Positions 59,372 to 64,000 of a DNA stretch of 64,000 nt are shown in pieces. Source of the DNA: Mytilus californianus (lineage: Eukaryota; Mollusca; Bivalvia; Mytilida; Mytilidae); the NCBI RefSeq assembly GCF_021869535.1, contig NW_026262690.1, positions 68,565,995-68,629,994 on the forward strand, in the 5' to 3' direction. The position numbers and the translations under genes are program-made. A model generated the notes under the pieces. It had not been told where the DNA came from. It worked only from the letters and a program-made list of their open reading frames with translations, and ran no database searches. Each line of letters begins with the position of its first letter. Within the stretch, counting starts at the first letter, position 1.

Positions 59372-61205
59372 TTTGTGTCACTATGGTGCTTTCTGACTGG
59401 TATTAATTGGACCGATTATCATTCTACAATATGAAAACGTCAAACCTCGTCAGTGGTTGTTGGAATGGTTGGAGGAAGTCCAAAACCAGCTAATAGTATG
59501 TGACGGATGGGTGGGTGTGCGGACAGGGAAAAGTGAGTATCCAAATTGTGTAATAATTTTTATGTTTTTCTGTTGTTGAAGACCTCATGAAGCCCTTATC
59601 ATGTCTTTTGAGCTTTAATGTGTTTTAGGGTTGTTTAGGCTTTTAGCCATTGTTGATGTTTACTTAGACACCTGCATGAAAATACGGATTTTGTGTTATT
59701 AAAATTAGCTGTTACAAAATTTTGAAAATTTTTAGATTTAGGAATATATGCCCCTCATGCAAAGCTCTGATTCCTTGCCCGGCTTTGGCTATACTTTTTT
59801 GTCCTTTTTGGGTTATAGCTCTTCATCTTTTTAATATGCTTTGGATTTTCAAATATTTTGACCTCAAGTATCACTGAAGAGACATTGATTGTCGAAATGC
59901 GCATCTGGTACAGAAAATTTGGAACTATTTATGTTTATTACCTCAAATCTTCTTTTATGTATTAAGATCGGGAAATGGGCATCATATGTGGGCATCTATT
60001 AAACGTTTAAGTTTAACCTGAGAACTTTTAGGTTACGTATGTCAGCGAGAATATTTTTTTATAGATGTAAGTGGTATATAAGTCAATTGTACACCAAATC
60101 AACATTACCAAGACAAAAAAAAAAAAAAAAAAAAAAGATATCTAGATGTCAATTTATTGTTTTAATAATTGAAAAAAAAAGTTCAAACGTAACTTAAATG
60201 TCTGAATCTCTGTGACTCTAGGCAAGTTATTCGTAAAATTTATCAAAGGCTTCCAAACGAACTGCAATTGTACGTTTTGCTATTGGAAAACAACTAAGTA
60301 TCATTCAGGTGTAAACCAAAATAGGAGCACGATTCTACTAGGTACTGATTATTTTTTAAGAGTTTCTGATTGAAATTATATTCTGCTTGTGATGTATTGT
60401 GAATATAAAAGGCAGGCCAGCGAACGTACAGGCAAAAGAAAAAACCCTAATATCACTTTAAACTTTTTTAGTGTTATAATCAAAAACATAAATATGGATC
60501 CTCATTAATGACTTGAAAAAAATTGGAATGATTCATCGATAATTAAACGTTATTTTTTCTAAAGCAAAATGCCTCCATTTTGTTGTAAGAAATCTTTCTG
60601 CAAAAGACATAAAAAAAACCATTTCATAAGATAAGGAGACTTGGAAGTTATGTTTGCAACTCTCTTTTTCCCAATGAAAAGTGAATATCCTTCTGACTAT
60701 AGTTATATATCTTATTTGCTAAATCTAAGCAAGATGGATGAGACACAAGTAAATCATACTTGTGATGTTTTCTCCACAAAGCTGACTATAGATCCATATG
60801 GTAGACTTTATAGATTTTTTTTGATAATGAATATATATATACCGCGTAATATATAGATAACAAAAGAAATACAGAGTAACACATTTACAAACTTTCAAAG
60901 TATTTTGGTAACTTTGTGAAAAACGACTATTGAACGAAAGATTAGGTTTCATTCAAAACTTCAAGATAAATTATGACATTGGTTTAAATGAAATGCTACG
61001 AATCATTAACAAATAACACAACTACAACGCATATGTCATGGACGTACATTGTCTTGTCTTAGCCTTGCTGATAATTCGTAATTCCATTCATATCGTATGA
61101 CTATCTGTGTTGTGGTATAATAACTTAAATTTTCCTCATAAAAGACTAAACTATTGAATAAATGATTAAGTGTTCAAAACTTACCAACAAAATGATCCAC
61201 TCACA
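59372..61205. other. Upstream region of locus C
   Basis: Contains an F2-type long repeat on the plus strand (about 59570-59935, ending GAAATGCGCATCTGGTAC) and a 21-base A run near 60115. A strong minus-strand donor (TTGTTG|GTAAGT) at about 61190 could end a 5'UTR exon of locus C, unproven. Confidence 0.45.
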
Positions 61206-64000
61206 CAGCTTACACTGTACCATAGATGTATAAACCAATCTATGACTGTACAAACAGTTCATCGTCCGTTGTCAAAATTGAGGTCAGCCATCAAAGGATA
61301 CTATCTAGAATACAAGATGAAAGTAATAGATGACTTATTAAATATTCTGACCTAGAAACTACAAGAAGCATCATATTTCAATCGTATTAAGTAATAATGT
61401 TTAACGGTCCAATCTCGATTAACTTTGATATATCTTAAACAATGAATGATTTATTATCTTATCAGATATGAAAGTAACCAGATGTTCAAATAACCTCATA
61501 AATATATTAGATATAGTCTTTTCATATCTGAGTGGTTGTGATTACTGATTGATGGTAATTATTTAAAAAGAGTAATATCTCAAATGAAAAAAATACGAAA
61601 ACTTACATTGTTTTGTTAACTTTACCTTTTTCGATTTGTTCGTTCCGAATTGTACAGTAGTAAATTATTACTTCTTTCACATAGACATATATAGTAGGTG
61701 TTAATAATTCTTGTATGAATATCGTATTGTGAGATCTATTTATCTCATGTTGCACTGAAAGCAATATGTATTATTATACTTCACGTAAAAATGCAATATT
61801 TTGATTGGCTTATACGAGGGTGTTTATTTACTCTATTCAATGGTAAATACTCTATTACCCTTCACGGAGACGCTTGATCAAGTGTGCGCTTTATTAAATA
61901 CGACTCTATCCTATGGCAAATACTCTATTACCCTTCACGGAGACGCTTAATCAAGTGTGCGCTTTATTAAATACGGATGGTTGTTAAGTACAAGACGTCC
62001 TAGTTTTTTACTTTGAATTTGATATTTAATCGACAGTAATAACAGAACATTCAGTATAATAAATTAAATAACACATATCTGAGAGGGTGATAGAGCAGAT
62101 TGTTACCCCTCGAAAAGACATTGTCAACCTTGGCTTCGCCTCAGTTGACAATGTTTTCTCAGGGTAACAATCTGCTCTATCACCCTCTCAGCTATGTGTT
62201 ATTTATATATTAATAATCGATTTGTTCGTTCCGAATTGTACAGTAGTAAATTATTACTTCTTTCACATAGACCTGCCTCGTATTTATGTGTCTTGCACAG
62301 CGCTTTTGCTTATTGTCTATCAACTTAACACTTACTTATATCGTACAATTACTCCTCCGTTGAAATATATCATTCCTCTACATAGGTCGGTAATTTAAGA
62401 GCAATAATTAATACACTCGTTTTGATATGATATTCTTAGTGCAATCGTATACAAACATTTAAATGCATATATAGAAGGTGTTAATAATTCATGTATGCAT
62501 ATCGTATTGTGAGATCTATTTGAAAAGACATTGTCAACCTTGGCTTCGCCTCAGTTGACAATGTTTTCTCGGGGTAACAATCTGCTCTATCACCCTCTCA
62601 GTTATGTGTTATTTATATATTAATAATCGAAATCGGGTGTTTCAAATATACACCAAGATACCATGGTTAATACAAGATGATAGCTTTAAATAAGAACGAG
62701 AGATATGATTACATTCAATTCAATTATATAAACAAGTTGCTTTCTTTAAAAAAGGAAAGCAACAGGTGAACCAGAGCCCGCTGGCTGGTCATAAAAAGAT
62801 TGTTGCTTATTTTTTTTTGCTTTTGATTTGACATAATTGACTGTGAATAGAATAAGATAATGATGATGTTAAAACCTTAATTGAAAATATATAATTGTGT
62901 GTAAATTCTTGCACAAGTCAATTAATGTTGGATTTTAGTTGTGAATAGAAAAGTGTATATATACAGCTACTATTTGAATTTACCTTTTTAAGCTAGACTA
63001 TTTTATTTATTACTTGGGCTGAGTGTACATCATTTTTTTCTTAATGCTTTTGCATATCCCAGTTTCTAAAAACCGGATGTCTAACGCAAATTGCACAAAC
63101 CAATCGCAATATAAATTTAAGCACTCAGTTTACTTCATAATCTAGATGCATTTATCTATCAATTTCCATGTGAAGTGACCGTGTGGCATGCAACTTATAA
63201 GAAGGTTTCGTATATTTTTCTTGAGAGTAACACACCAGCTTCATTGGGACCTCTTATTTACTGACAAGTATTTTGGTCTCTTAAAACATCTCAAATTTAA
63301 ATGATTTCCTGAAGTTACTTAAATCAATCCAAATATTTTACAGAAAAATTTGGTTTTGAAGAATATCTTATTTTCAGAAGTTGTATGAATACCTGAACAT
63401 ACTCTCAAAAGAAACCAATTTATATAAAAAGATATGTAGATATATAAAAAAAACAGGATGAAAATGTTGTACGCCAGACGCGAGTTCGGTCTTCAAAAGA
63501 CTCATCAGTGACGCGAGAAATCACAAAGTTAAAAAGGCCAAATAAAGGACGAAGTTGAAAGGCATTGAGGACCCAAAATTTCGAAACAAAGGTTTTGTCG
63601 AATACATCTAAGGTAATCTATTCCTGGGGTAGAAATCCTTAGCATTTCGAAAATGTCGGAGTTTATAAAAGGACAGTCACTCAAAAAAGAAAAAGAAAAG
63701 AGAAACAGCTAGAGGTCAGAATACCTTAATGATGACCATGCCTGAAAGTCACATGTCAAACTCTTACTGCCGTGTCCTGAATTTAGATAAGAAATGCGAA
63801 AATTCACATTCCCGAGTGAAATTAATATTTATGTTTGCACGTGGTTTTCTTGCGCAAGATATAGTAAATAGAAAGCATACGCACTGATACTCTGGGTAAG
63901 AATACACATTTGCATCATCGCATTTATTAATCTAGGCTCAAATCGAATGTTTAATAGTTGAATTCGGATGTCAAACTACCTACCTCAAGTGTTTTGATTC
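61206..64000 (+). repeat. Right copy of the long direct repeat (partner 1-2949)
   Basis: See the left copy. This copy reaches the window end, so its real right limit is unknown. The missing 194 bases (at 61686/61687) remove most of the first R1 unit; the rest is colinear, including both hairpins and the F2 repeat. Confidence 0.93.

Noticed and set aside
1..64000. tRNA, rRNA or other structured RNA genes
   Set aside because: No tRNA-like box A/B pair with cloverleaf or rRNA-like sequence was recognised on either strand by eye; a covariance-model scan was not possible.

Overview
The window looks like nuclear DNA of a bivalve mollusc, most likely a marine mussel (Mytilus or a close relative). 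The reasons are AT-rich sequence, genes split by long introns with canonical GT/AG borders, and many interspersed repeats of types I recognise from mussel genomic sequence. The species call is recognition, not a search result. Nothing bacterial or viral was seen.

The only host protein family I can support is an SLC16/monocarboxylate-transporter-like (MCT, major facilitator) cluster. It has three loci. Locus A (plus, 9226-15169) joins the 5' part of one copy to the 3' part of another. Locus B (plus, 28075-49607) is a tandem paralogue of A, split by an insertion of about 11.76 kb in its main exon. Locus C (minus, 59371-53273) is more diverged and nearly complete. Comparing loci gives an exon model: exon 1 (214 nt, TM1 signature DQGWAW), exon 2 (147 nt), a long exon 3 (about 801-804 nt), a 24-33 nt microexon, and a last exon with TM12 and the cytoplasmic tail. 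All internal introns are phase 1. Every locus carries at least one lesion (stops, a dead splice donor, a 17-bp deletion, a 1-bp deletion, a missing exon), so the cluster as shown is a set of pseudogenes or damaged alleles. Locus C differs from an open 485-residue frame by one TAA codon.

Mobile DNA fills the rest. There is a PIF/Harbinger-type element (36.99-43.87 kb) with a split, frameshifted DDE transposase and a divergent partner gene. There are reverse-transcriptase fragments of probable Penelope-like type at 28.4-29.5, 47.4-47.9 and 52.6-53.2 kb, and an older rearranged pair at 17.0-17.6 and 51.2-51.6 kb. A hAT-type MITE has a perfect 8-bp target duplication (22652-23494), and a long fold-back MITE lies at 8102-8684. 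Several elements begin or end in a perfect hairpin, and three of them carry tandem 155-190 bp units (13.3, 20.7 and 26.6 kb). LINE-like and SGNH-esterase-like fragments lie at 23.9 and 21.8 kb. Microsatellites and minisatellites include an 800-bp CAGA-type array at 35.0 kb.

The first 2.95 kb and the last 2.80 kb are near-identical direct copies about 61 kb apart. The whole transporter cluster therefore sits between direct repeats: either a tandem segmental duplication or two haplotypes joined in the assembly.
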